Source of the DNA: Opitutales bacterium
GTDB lineage: Bacteria; Verrucomicrobiota; Verrucomicrobiia; Opitutales; Oceanipulchritudinaceae
NCBI GenBank assembly: GCA_020831585.1
Contig: JAFIGE010000009.1
Location: 1 to 57,891 of the forward strand
Length of the DNA stretch: 57,891 bases
Direction of reading: 5' to 3'
Shown here: positions 26,210 to 34,943 of the stretch, piece by piece
Layout: each line of letters opens with the position of its first letter
Position numbering within the stretch: the first letter of the stretch is position 1
The notes under the pieces: generated by a model
The model's input: the letters and a program-made list of their open reading frames with translations, nothing else
Told to the model about the DNA's origin: nothing
Databases searched by the model: none
Program-made: the position numbers and the translations under genes

Positions 26210-27156
26210 GGGCGGGAATCTCCGAGGTTGAGGAGGGGGAGGATGGATTGCAGGTTTTCGTCCACAATCGTGATCTCTTCGAGGCGGGGCAGGAAGGTCT
26301 CGAACCGCTCCAAATAGAGGCGGTTGCGCGTCACTTCGGGGGCGGCGCGGTAGGCGTCGAGCATTTGAGTGAAACGGTCGGCCTCACCGCGGGCCACGCG
26401 CACGCGGCGTTCGAGGAAGCCCTCCGCTTCGAGGACGAGGCGCTCGGCCTGACCGCGGGCGCGCGGCACCCGTTCCTGGAATTCGCGCGAGGCTTCTTCG
26501 AGGAAGCGCACGGCGTCCTGCTCGGCCTTGTTGAGGTCGTTGAAGGCGCTGCGCACGGGCTGGGGCGGGTTGGTGAAAATCAAGTTCACCTCATTGATGC
26601 GGATGCCCATGTTGAAACGGTCGACCCATTCCTGGATGAGTTCGCGGGCGCGCAACTGGATCTCCGTGCGCCCGACGGTGAGGATGGGGATGCTCGCACG
26701 GTCCCCCATGATCTCCCGCATGACGGATTGCGAGATATCGCGCAGGGTCTCCACCGGGTCGTTCACATTGAAAACAAACTCCGCCGGCATGGCGCGCGAG
26801 AACTGCACATCGAAGCCCGCGAGGACGATGTTCAGGTCGCCCGTGAGCATGGAGGATTCTTCCTCGAATCCCCCGTCGTTGCGCCGCGCGTCGCGGCGAT
26901 AGCCAAACTGCTGCACGTCGACAATGCGGCTTGGCACCTTGATCACGGTATCCACCGGGTAGGGGAACTTGAAATGGAGACCGGGGCCGACCGTATCGAT
27001 GTGCCGCCCGAAGCGCAGGACAAGCCCCTCTTCGGCGGCATCCACCTGATAGACCATGGTGCTGCCTCCAAAAACAAGGATGGCCAGCAACGGTATCCAT
27101 AAAAACCGCAGGATCGGAATATCCACGACCTGCCCGTCCGGTAGTTTTACACGCAT
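26206..27156 (-). CDS. hflK: HflK, SPFH-domain FtsH protease modulator
   Basis: Partner of HflC, 316 residues from ATG 27156. A membrane helix (FLWIPLLAILVFGGSTMVYQV) near residue 20 precedes the SPFH domain (EEGLVLRFGRHIDTVGPGLH, split across LRFGRH and VGPGLHFKFPYPVDTV). NPPQPVRSAFNDLNKAEQD and the ARGQAERLVLEAEGF helix are characteristic. The frame continues to a TTG at 27192; a GGGGAGG stretch lies between the two candidates but fits neither spacing well, so the start is uncertain. Divergent from the sensor kinase gene. Confidence 0.88.
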   Translation of the reverse strand: MRVKLPDGQVVDIPILRFLWIPLLAILVFGGSTMVYQVDAAEEGLVLRFGRHIDTVGPGLHFKFPYPVDTVIKVPSRIVDVQQFGYRRDARRNDGGFEEESSMLTGDLNIVLAGFDVQFSRAMPAEFVFNVNDPVETLRDISQSVMREIMGDRASIPILTVGRTEIQLRARELIQEWVDRFNMGIRINEVNLIFTNPPQPVRSAFNDLNKAEQDAVRFLEEASREFQERVPRARGQAERLVLEAEGFLERRVRVARGEADRFTQMLDAYRAAPEVTRNRLYLERFETFLPRLEEITIVDENLQSILPLLNLGDSRP

Positions 27157-27296
27157 GGGGGGGAAGGTCGGGCTTTCCTCCCCTTGGGTCAATCCGATAT
27201 GGGGGTGATTGATGGATTACGGAAACGCGGGAGCCGGGATTTGCAGACTTGCCGAAGGCGTTGGAGGGAATCAACTTCGATGATGACTGCCTTTCT

Positions 27297-29549
27297 ATGG
27301 TTGCTCGGCTCTCCAGTTTTATGGTGCGGATTTTTCAGTCGTGGGTCTTCTGGAGCCTCGCGGCCACCGCCGCTGCTCTCTTCCTTTTTTTTGGCGGTGA
27401 ACCCGTCTATTCGTCTCTTTGGGGGGGGCTGATCATGGGCGTCGGGCTTTCCGTTGCATGGATGCGGTGGAGTGCCGGGAGGGCTTTGGGGGATGCGGCT
27501 TTCCGCTCAAACAAAGTGAAGGCTCTGCTGGACTCCGACCGCGGCTTGCAGCACCTGTCGGATCAGGTGCCGGGGGTGTTGTTTGTCTTCCGACGCTCTG
27601 CCGAAGGCCATTTTTCCTTTCCTTATGCTTCGGAAGGCATTCGCGAAATCTATGCGGTCTCTCCCGAGAGTGTGCAGAAAGATGCTTCGACGGTTCTCAC
27701 CCGCCTCCATCCGGATGATGTGCAGCGTGTTTATGAATCGGTTGAAGCCTCGGCGGCCAGTTTGACCCGTTGGCACTGTGAGTTTCGGGTTGATCTACCG
27801 GGCCGTGGGCTTCGCTGGCTTCGGGGCGATTCCCAACCGGAGCGGCAGTCGGATGGAAGCACTCTTTGGTTCGGCTATATTTTCGACATCACTGAACGCA
27901 AAGACACCGAGGCGCTGATCGAGCGTGAGCGCAAGCGGTTGGAAAATGTCCTCATGGGCACGCGGGCGGGAACCTGGGAGTGGAGTGTGGCCACTGGCGA
28001 ACTCCGCGTGAATGACATGTGGGCGGAACTCCTCGGCTACTCGATCGCCGAGTTGGCTCCGGTAACGATCCAAGTGTGGGAGCGGTTAACGCACCCGGAC
28101 GATGTCCGGCTCACTTATGATCTGGTCGAGCGCCACTTTTCGGGCGAGCTGCCCTTCTTCGACGTTTACTTTCGTATGCGGCACAAGGAAGGGCACTGGG
28201 TTTGGCTCTACTCCCGCGGTCGCGTGACGGAGCGCAGCACCGCCGGCAAACCGCTCATCCTGGCCGGGACCCATATCGATGCGACCGCGCAAAAATGCGC
28301 CGAGGAAGAGCTTCATCGGATCAACCGTCAGTTGGAAGAGACCACGCGGGCGGCCCGCAAGATGGCCACCGAGGCGCAATTGGCAGACAAGGCGAAGAGC
28401 GAGTTTCTCGCTAATATGAGCCATGAAATCCGCACGCCTTTGAACGGTATCCTGGGCATGACCCAGTTGCTCCTCGATTCTGAGCTGAGCGAGGAGCAGC
28501 GCCTCTTTGCCGAAAATGTTCACCGCTGCGGAGATTCCCTTCTCGGGCTGATCAACGACATTCTTGACCTGTCCAAAATCGAAGCGGGGAGGATGGAGAT
28601 GGAGTGCATCGAGTTCGATCCGGCGCTCGTTCTCGCCGATGTCCTGGCCACCGTGGAGTTGCCCGCCCAGGAGAAGGGAATCAATCTGATGTGCCGGGTG
28701 GATGCGCCCGTCTCCGCCCAGCTTTGCGGGGATCCGGGACGACTCCGGCAGGTCTTTGCCAACCTCCTCTCCAACGCGGTGAAATTCACCGAAAGAGGTT
28801 CGGTCGTTGTGACCGGCAGCCTTGAAGAAGAGGATGCCGAGGGTGTTGTTTTGCGTTTCACTGTGCGCGACACCGGTATCGGTATACCGCCTGAAAAAAT
28901 ACCGAGTCTCTTCGAAAAGTTCACACAGGGAGATATGTCGGTCACGCGAAAATATGGGGGCACGGGGCTGGGGCTCGCGATTTGTCGCCAATTGGTTGAA
29001 CTGATGGGTGGCGAAATTGGGGCGACCAGCCAGCCGGGCGTGGGCTCTGAATTTTGGTTTACCGTGCGGCTTGGACGGACGGAGGAGCAGACGGGTGTGG
29101 CAAGCCAGGGCTCGCCGCCGGTCCCGGTGGCCGCCGTCACGCCCGGAACCCAAAAAGACGCCTCCGTGCGCATTCTTCTGGTCGAAGACAACCTCGTTAA
29201 CCGGGATGTCGCCCTTCGATTCTTGCGCAAAATAGGCTATGCCACGGATACGGTCGAAGACGGGACGACCGCCCTACGCGCGCTGGCGGAGAGGGATTAC
29301 AGCCTTGTGCTTATGGATGTGCAAATGCCGGGGCTGGATGGATGGGATACAGCCCGCCGGATCCGAGATCCGCATTCGGGCGTGCGGGACTCTTCTATAC
29401 CCGTCATCGCCCTCACCGCCAATGCCTTCGAGGATGATCGGCAGAAGAGCCTCAGTGCGGGAATGAATGACTACCTGCCCAAGCCGGTGGCCCTGGAGAC
29501 CTTGGCGGCGGTCCTCGAAAAGTGGCTCCCGGTGGACAAAAAGGTCTGA
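27297..29549 (+). CDS. Hybrid sensor histidine kinase with PAS domains and receiver
   Basis: About 750 residues. There is a hydrophobic N-terminal hairpin ([18 protein letters not shown] and [12 protein letters not shown]), a PAS domain with PAC tail ([10 protein letters not shown]), a second PAS/PAC ([17 protein letters not shown] to HIDATAQK), and a coiled linker. Then come HisKA with [12 protein letters not shown] (His near 376), HATPase_c with N, G1 and G2 boxes ([27 protein letters not shown]), and a C-terminal receiver with [10 protein letters not shown] (Asp near 674) and KP motif. No Hpt domain or output protein is adjacent. Starts at TTG 27249 or ATG 27321 are alternatives. Confidence 0.9.
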   Translation: MVARLSSFMVRIFQSWVFWSLAATAAALFLFFGGEPVYSSLWGGLIMGVGLSVAWMRWSAGRALGDAAFRSNKVKALLDSDRGLQHLSDQVPGVLFVFRRSAEGHFSFPYASEGIREIYAVSPESVQKDASTVLTRLHPDDVQRVYESVEASAASLTRWHCEFRVDLPGRGLRWLRGDSQPERQSDGSTLWFGYIFDITERKDTEALIERERKRLENVLMGTRAGTWEWSVATGELRVNDMWAELLGYSIAELAPVTIQVWERLTHPDDVRLTYDLVERHFSGELPFFDVYFRMRHKEGHWVWLYSRGRVTERSTAGKPLILAGTHIDATAQKCAEEELHRINRQLEETTRAARKMATEAQLADKAKSEFLANMSHEIRTPLNGILGMTQLLLDSELSEEQRLFAENVHRCGDSLLGLINDILDLSKIEAGRMEMECIEFDPALVLADVLATVELPAQEKGINLMCRVDAPVSAQLCGDPGRLRQVFANLLSNAVKFTERGSVVVTGSLEEEDAEGVVLRFTVRDTGIGIPPEKIPSLFEKFTQGDMSVTRKYGGTGLGLAICRQLVELMGGEIGATSQPGVGSEFWFTVRLGRTEEQTGVASQGSPPVPVAAVTPGTQKDASVRILLVEDNLVNRDVALRFLRKIGYATDTVEDGTTALRALAERDYSLVLMDVQMPGLDGWDTARRIRDPHSGVRDSSIPVIALTANAFEDDRQKSLSAGMNDYLPKPVALETLAAVLEKWLPVDKKV

Positions 29550-29737
29550 GCTTCCGTTCTTCGTTCGGGCGGGCGGGGTGACCGATGAGTCGGATTACAG
29601 GTGCCGGAAAGGCGGGGCTACCCTGACTGTTGGACTCACTCTGCAAGCTGCGGCCACTTGGCCCGGGCGGTGCATCGCCTCGTTGCCGCGCCTCATTATT
29701 TCGTGACAGGCTCCGCTTGCATGGCTTCTCTTTGGAC

Positions 29738-31837
29738 ATGCCTTCTTCCTGGGCCCAATGGGCCGTTTTTCCGGCTTGCACATTGTGGCTTCTCTCCCTT
29801 TGCCAGCCGTCGACCGGTTCCGCTCATCCGGATCGCCGGGCAGGTGCCCTGCATCACCGCAGCCTGATGACGCAGGCGCTGCTCTACGAGCGCGCGTTTA
29901 TCCCCGGGCCGCTGGGGCAGGAGCGCGGGCGACCGGCTCCGGCAGTGTCTGAGCGGGCGTTTCCCACGCGGCACTTTTTCGCCTTGAACGACTCTCCGCT
30001 TGGTCAGTGGGCGCGCGCTAATCAGCTCACGGACCGGATGCCGAATAACCACAACCTGCACCGCATCATTCCGGCGGCTTTGTTCGCTGAGTTTCCTGAA
30101 TTTTTCCCCAAAGTGGAAGGTGAGCGCTGGGAGCCTCCGGCGGCAATGGATCGGGTAAACTGGAACCCTGACCTCGGCGAAGCGGCTGTGGCCGAGTGGG
30201 TGGCGGTTTATGCGGCCAACCATTTTGCGGAAAATCCGCAGATCGATGTTTTTTCCGTGGCCACCAACGACGCCCTGACCTTTGGCGATTCCGAAGCCAC
30301 GCGCCGCTGGACCTATCCTCCCCGCTGGTTTCGCCAACGCCCTGATTACAGCGATCTCGTCTTCAGCTTTACCAACCGCGTGGCGGAACACCTTGCCGCC
30401 GATTGGCCGGATAAATTCGTGTCACAGTTGGCCTACTATTGGACGGAAAACCCACCCCGTTTCCCCCTGCACCCCCGAACCATTCCCGTCCTCGCCTCCG
30501 ATCAAAGCCAGCTATACCATCCCGCCTTCCGCGCGGAGGAGATGCAGATCCTCGAAGCTTGGGGCCGGGCGGGAGCGGAGCGTCTGGCGCAGTGGCAATA
30601 TCTCTTCGGGGGCGGTTTTCTCATCCCCCGGCAACACCTCACGCTCATCGCCGATTATTTGATCGCCGCCCGCCGTGCCGGGTTCACCGATTATTTTGCC
30701 CAAACCGGCTTTAACTGGGGCCTTGACGGTCCGCAACCATGGGTCACCACCCAGTTGCTCGGCGATCCCTTTCAGCCCCTTGAACCGCTTCTCGCGGAGT
30801 ATTACCGGCGTTATTTTCGAGCCGCCGCCGAGCCAATGCGCGCGTTTTTTGACCGGTGCGAGGAGATCTGGCTTCAGCAGCCCGGTCCACCGTATTGGCT
30901 GAAGCACTACATCAACGAATCCCAGGCGGAACTCTTTCCTTCTTGCGAAAACCGCCGTCTTCGCCATCTCCTCGATGAAGCGGCGCGCCTCGTGGCGGAC
31001 GACCCCACCGCCGCCGAACGGGTTGCCCTCACCTCAGCGGCTTTTTCCGTGACGGAGGCCTTTGTCGCCTTCCATGAAGCCCGCCAAAACCTCAGCGACG
31101 CCCTTCTCGATCGCCTCGATGACCTCGCCCCGGATCACCTCGAAGCGTTACTCGAAATCTACGAAGAGGCCCGCGATGGCCCGGACGGTTTTCTCCAGAC
31201 GCTCCAGCGCGTGCGCGAGAGCCATCCGCTCGCAGTGCACAATGTTCGCCTTGACGTCTTTCTCATGAATGATCCCGCCCCCGTGGCGCACGCTCTTCTT
31301 GCGGCGGCGGTGGGGGATTTCTCTCCACAACACCCGTCCTCGCCCGAATTGACTTTCAGCGGCGATCAGTCCGGACGCATAGACCTCGCGGGTCTTACCC
31401 TGCGGCTGGACATGCCGCCGGGGTGGGGTGGCCGCGTCGAACCCTGGGAGGCCTACCGGGTCGATTGGCTTCTCCAATCCGGCGGGGCTCCTATCCTTCG
31501 TGTGGAAAACCAGAAGCGCCTCGAAATCTGGACCTGGCAAACTGTGCCCGATCATACCCTTGGCCTGGCGAAGGTGGAGGTGCGCGGTCGGCTCTCGCCC
31601 GGAGCTTTTTCTCTATTGCGCGCCAGTTGGGTAGATGAAGCGGGTAACTTCATTGGAGGGGATGCGGCCGTTCGTCTGCATGAGGGCGATCATCCCGACT
31701 GGCGGACCCTTCGCCTGCTCCTCGATCCACCCGTCGGGGCGACCATGGCGCGCTACCGCATCACCACCTTTCACATGATGGTGGGCGACTATCTGGAATT
31801 CCGTGAGCCTTCCTTAACCTGGTATTGGCGGCCCTGA
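29738..31837 (+). CDS. DUF4838 domain secreted protein (putative glycoside-hydrolase-like)
   Basis: A 699-residue protein. The start chosen, MPSSWAQWAVFPACTLWLL, gives a plausible signal peptide; the frame is open about 100 bases further upstream. Landmarks of DUF4838 are FALNDSPLGQWARANQL, HRIIPAALFAEFPEFFP, VFSVATNDALTFGD, a long helical middle with YYTEN-like and FNWGLDGPQPW segments, and a beta-rich C-terminal part. Most family members carry a GH20b-like or alpha-glucuronidase-like N-terminal domain before this; here it is nearly absent, so the protein may be N-terminally reduced. The substrate is unknown, probably a polysaccharide. Confidence 0.7.
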   Translation: MPSSWAQWAVFPACTLWLLSLCQPSTGSAHPDRRAGALHHRSLMTQALLYERAFIPGPLGQERGRPAPAVSERAFPTRHFFALNDSPLGQWARANQLTDRMPNNHNLHRIIPAALFAEFPEFFPKVEGERWEPPAAMDRVNWNPDLGEAAVAEWVAVYAANHFAENPQIDVFSVATNDALTFGDSEATRRWTYPPRWFRQRPDYSDLVFSFTNRVAEHLAADWPDKFVSQLAYYWTENPPRFPLHPRTIPVLASDQSQLYHPAFRAEEMQILEAWGRAGAERLAQWQYLFGGGFLIPRQHLTLIADYLIAARRAGFTDYFAQTGFNWGLDGPQPWVTTQLLGDPFQPLEPLLAEYYRRYFRAAAEPMRAFFDRCEEIWLQQPGPPYWLKHYINESQAELFPSCENRRLRHLLDEAARLVADDPTAAERVALTSAAFSVTEAFVAFHEARQNLSDALLDRLDDLAPDHLEALLEIYEEARDGPDGFLQTLQRVRESHPLAVHNVRLDVFLMNDPAPVAHALLAAAVGDFSPQHPSSPELTFSGDQSGRIDLAGLTLRLDMPPGWGGRVEPWEAYRVDWLLQSGGAPILRVENQKRLEIWTWQTVPDHTLGLAKVEVRGRLSPGAFSLLRASWVDEAGNFIGGDAAVRLHEGDHPDWRTLRLLLDPPVGATMARYRITTFHMMVGDYLEFREPSLTWYWRP

Positions 31838-31873
31838 AGGGAATGCACATAAACCCCTTGATCCTTCGCCTCC

Positions 31874-32677
31874 ATGTTTGCCCGCAAGCCGTTTCTGATT
31901 CTACAATTACGCCCCGAATGCCCTGCCGCTGACGAGGAGTTCTCTTCCATTCTGGAGCGCGGGGGGCTCGCACCTTCTGAAACGGTGCGCATACGATTGG
32001 ATCGGGAGACCTTGCCCCATCCTTTTGATATCGACGCTTACGCCGCTGTCATCGTGGGAGGAGGACCGGGCTGTGTGAGCGATCCTCCCGAGCAAAAGAG
32101 CCCCATTGAGGCCCGTATGGAAAGCACCCTCCTCGGACTGCTACCCCAAATCACCGCGCGCGACTTTCCTTTCCTCGGGTGTTGCGCGGGCATCGGGCTC
32201 CTCGGTCGTCATTTGCAAGCCCCTGTGTCAAAAGAGCGTTTTAGCGAACCGGTTGGCGGCACGGCCTGCTCCATCACGGCGGAAGGTCGCCGGGACCCCC
32301 TCCTGGTTGGCGTGCCCGAACACTTTACCGCCCTCGTGGGTCACAAAGAAGCCCTTGATGCGCTGCCGCCGGAGACGGCGCATTTGGTCACTTCGGCGCG
32401 ATGTCCCTTTCAGATGATCCGTTTCCGCTCGAATATCTACGCGACTCAGTTTCATCCGGAGTCCGATGGGCACAGTTTTGCCTTGCGGGTCCGCATCTAT
32501 GCCAACCGGGGATACTTCGATCCCGTCGAGGCCGCCGCCATTATCGCACGCTGCCACGCAGTGGATACAACGGCGGCCCGTCGCATTCTCGCCAACTTTG
32601 TCGAGCGCTACCGGGCCGTGGATCGGCCCCGCCGGTTCCCCAGGGAAGGCTCCTCTACGCCGCTTTCGAAGGTATAG
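31874..32677 (+). CDS. Class I glutamine amidotransferase-like protein
   Basis: A 267-residue GATase1 domain that stands alone. The nucleophile elbow LGCCAGIGLLG (Cys104) corresponds to the GxCxGxQ motif, and the histidine-glutamate pair sits in TQFHPESD. VGGGPGCVSDP near 62-71 forms the oxyanion region. Proteins of this type resemble the glutaminase half of GMP synthase and may transfer ammonia to a partner or act as a peptidase. No synthetase domain is attached or adjacent. It begins 36 bases after the DUF4838 gene and is likely in the same transcript. Confidence 0.8.
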   Translation: MFARKPFLILQLRPECPAADEEFSSILERGGLAPSETVRIRLDRETLPHPFDIDAYAAVIVGGGPGCVSDPPEQKSPIEARMESTLLGLLPQITARDFPFLGCCAGIGLLGRHLQAPVSKERFSEPVGGTACSITAEGRRDPLLVGVPEHFTALVGHKEALDALPPETAHLVTSARCPFQMIRFRSNIYATQFHPESDGHSFALRVRIYANRGYFDPVEAAAIIARCHAVDTTAARRILANFVERYRAVDRPRRFPREGSSTPLSKV

Positions 32678-32714
32678 ATCCATCGTCCCCTTCCGTTTGA
32701 TCAGGCAGGAAGCA

Positions 32715-32850
32715 AGACATCCGCACCTCGCATCCCTGCGAAGGCCGCCTGCGCGCGCACGAAGTGGCGCATCGTCGGCATCGCCTCTCCATCCATCAGC
32801 CGCCTTTTCTGCGCCACCCTCCAAACAAGGTGGTGGGAAGCCAAACGTGG
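32715..32850 (-). pseudogene. Decayed RAYT, N-terminal remnant A
   Basis: On the minus strand this stretch encodes HHLVWRVAQKRRLMDGEAM followed by MRHFVRAQAAFAGM. It is clearly homologous to HHLISRVVQKRRLMDEEAM and MRHIMRSQAAFAGM of the copy at 40575-41465. The match then breaks off and the frame ends, so about 45 codons of the HUH transposase remain. The family upstream motif is still present at 32912-32931. Confidence 0.8.
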
Positions 32851-32911
32851 ATACTGTTACCAAAGAAAAAAACCTACTCATGCGACTTCCCCGAATCTTG
32901 CCATCAGTTGC

Positions 32912-32931
32912 AATAATTTTGTTCAGAACAT
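32912..32931 (-). repeat. AT-rich RAYT upstream motif, copy 2
   Basis: On the minus strand it reads ATGTTCTGAACAAAATTATT, matching the first ten bases of the motif at 8849, 41504 and 48807 and diverging in the A/T tail. It lies upstream of the RAYT remnant at 32715-32850. The 379-base gap 32678-33056 holds only this and the remnant, plus the promoter of the LysM gene. Confidence 0.55.
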
Positions 32932-33056
32932 TAAAATACTTGACCGCGTGTTCGGACAGACGGCACCGCCTGCGGATCTGAATGAACCGTGAAATCGGCA
33001 GTAATCGCGAGATCCGCCGTTGACCGATAGAGAGGAGGGCTTCACATTGAGGAATT

Positions 33057-33671
33057 ATGAAGACGAAGGGCTTTTTCCTCTTGGGAATCAGTGGGTTCCT
33101 TTTCGCTGTGGGCCTTGGTGCGCAACAGCCAACTTCGCCGCCGCTGCACGTGGTTGTGGCCGATCTGCAGCAGGACGTAAGCATCCTTCAGCAGCAAATC
33201 CGGCAAATGCGGGTGGACATGGAAGTGATGACGCGGGAGAACGAGCGTCTGCGCCGTGAGGTCGAGGAAGCCTCCCGCCGGGGCGCTGTGGAGCATGTGA
33301 CCGTCGCCCAGTTGAACGATGCCGTTCAGGCCTCGCAGCGCCGAATGACCGATTTGCTTGCACGCAACCGCACGGAGATCACGAACCAGGTTGCTTCGGA
33401 GATCGAGTCGCTCGCGGAAAAGACCGAGCGGGCCATCAACGCCTTGGCACGCTCTGTGGAGGGCCGCCCCCGCGTGGAGCGCACCGTTACTTTCAGCGAT
33501 GATTACCCCCGCTCCGGCACGAGCTACCGGGTGCGCAGGGGGGATACCCTCTCCCGCATCGCGCAACAAAATAATTCACGGGTCGATTGGATACGCAACG
33601 CCAACCGATTGGCCTCGGACACCATTTTCGAGGGCCAGGAGCTCTTTATTCCCCAAGCCCCCAACCCCTGA
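33057..33671 (+). CDS. Secreted coiled-coil protein with C-terminal LysM domain
   Basis: A 204-residue protein with a signal peptide (MKTKGFFLLGISGFLFAVGLGAQ, cleavage likely after GLGA). A coiled coil follows at about 35-140 (VVADLQQDVSILQQQIRQMR and later AEKTERAINALARSVEG), then one LysM motif: YRVRRGDTLSRIAQQ to FEGQELFIPQ. LysM binds peptidoglycan N-acetylglucosamine, so it is probably periplasmic and wall-associated. The ribosome site TGAGGA is 5 bases before ATG. It is followed 8 bases later by parB. Confidence 0.85.
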   Translation: MKTKGFFLLGISGFLFAVGLGAQQPTSPPLHVVVADLQQDVSILQQQIRQMRVDMEVMTRENERLRREVEEASRRGAVEHVTVAQLNDAVQASQRRMTDLLARNRTEITNQVASEIESLAEKTERAINALARSVEGRPRVERTVTFSDDYPRSGTSYRVRRGDTLSRIAQQNNSRVDWIRNANRLASDTIFEGQELFIPQAPNP

Positions 33672-33679
33672 TTTCATCA

Positions 33680-34882
33680 ATGGCCGTAACAAAATCACGC
33701 CTGGGACGCGGTCTCGGCAGTCTCATTTCCGGCGGCATCTCGTCCACTCCGCCTGCCCGCAGCCCTGCTAAGGCGGAAAAGAAGAAGGACAAAGGGAAAA
33801 AGAAGGAGAAGGCGGCCGCGACCCCACCGGCCCTCGCCACACCCTCCCCGGCAAAGAGAGGCGCGTCTGCGAAAAAAGCCGCTGCCGCCCCCAAGAAAGC
33901 GAAGGGTGCGGCCCGCGTGAAAGAGGCTGTTGCCCCTAAAGCGGAGAGAGACCTTCCCGAGGGCACCATTCACCTCAAGCAAAAGGCGGAGGCAGAAACT
34001 CCTGCGCCGGAGTCTGCGCCCGTGATTGCGTCCCCGGTGCCCGACGCAGATCCCCTCACTGAGACGGTTGTGGAGACGGTGAACGGGATGCGGGAGTTGC
34101 CCGTCGAGAAGGTATTTCCGAATCCTCATCAACCCCGGCGCGAGTTTGCCGATGAGAGTCTGAAGGAGCTTGCCGAGAGCATCCGTGCCGAAGGGCTCCT
34201 CCAGCCAATTGTCGTGCGACCGGTGAAGGAGGGTTTCCAACTCATCGCGGGCGAACGGCGCTGGCGGGCTTGCAAGGCCATTGGTATGCGCCGTATCCCG
34301 GCCCGCGTGATGGAGGTCAGCGAAGCCTCCGCTGCGGTCCTCACGATGATCGAGAACTTGCAGCGGGCGGATCTCAACCCGATTGAAGAAGCCCTCGGTT
34401 TTGCGAGCCTCATGCGCGATTTCGATCTCACGCAGGAGTCTGTGTCCGAGCGGGTGGGTAAGGCGCGGGCTTCCGTGGCCAACGCCCTGCGGCTCCTTCA
34501 GCTCGACCGTGAGATCCAGGGGTTCCTCGCCAAGGGTCTGCTTTCAGTAGGCCATGCGAAGGTTATCCTTGGATTGGAAGACCCCGGACAACGCCGCCTC
34601 CTTGCCCGCCAGATCATCGAGCGCGGGGCGAGCGTGCGCGAAGCCGAGCGCCTCGTGCAATTGGTGCGCCGCCCCTCGCAGCCCCTGCGGGATGGTCGCC
34701 CGGCTGCTGCTCCCGAAGCGGAACTGGCAGCCGTGGCCGATTTCCAGAGGCGCATGGCTTCCTATCTGAACACCCCCGTGCGCCTCAAGCATGCTCCCAA
34801 GAAAGGCCAGATCGTTATCGAGTATTTCGGCAATGACGATCTCCAGCGGATTTTCGAGCGGATGGGGCTCGGTCCTTCTTGA
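33680..34882 (+). CDS. parB: Chromosome-partitioning protein ParB
   Basis: A 400-residue ParB. The N-terminus is the ParA-stimulating peptide with LGRGLGSLI. A Lys/Ala/Pro-rich linker of about 100 residues (many KK, AAA and KAP steps) follows, much longer than usual. Then come the CTPase/ParB domain with NPHQPRREF, GLLQPIVVRP, IAGERRWRA and ENLQRADLNPIEEA, the helix-turn-helix with LTQESVSERVGKARASVANALRLL, split here by domain, and a C-terminal dimerisation segment. No parA is adjacent and no TGTTTCACGTGAAACA-like parS site was seen in the window. Start is ATG 33680; the upstream frame overlaps the LysM gene. Confidence 0.93.
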   Translation: MAVTKSRLGRGLGSLISGGISSTPPARSPAKAEKKKDKGKKKEKAAATPPALATPSPAKRGASAKKAAAAPKKAKGAARVKEAVAPKAERDLPEGTIHLKQKAEAETPAPESAPVIASPVPDADPLTETVVETVNGMRELPVEKVFPNPHQPRREFADESLKELAESIRAEGLLQPIVVRPVKEGFQLIAGERRWRACKAIGMRRIPARVMEVSEASAAVLTMIENLQRADLNPIEEALGFASLMRDFDLTQESVSERVGKARASVANALRLLQLDREIQGFLAKGLLSVGHAKVILGLEDPGQRRLLARQIIERGASVREAERLVQLVRRPSQPLRDGRPAAAPEAELAAVADFQRRMASYLNTPVRLKHAPKKGQIVIEYFGNDDLQRIFERMGLGPS

Positions 34883-34943
34883 ATCCCGCAGGGCGCGGCC
34901 TTTCCTCTGCGAATACAAGGGGATAACTTTTCGCGCGAGAGGA

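Noticed and set aside
28086-29153. Minus-strand frame opposite the hybrid kinase
   Set aside because: The plus-strand gene has all kinase motifs. The antisense frame has none.
33680-34943. parS site near parB
   Set aside because: I looked for a TGTTTCACGTGAAACA-like palindrome around parB and elsewhere and found none.
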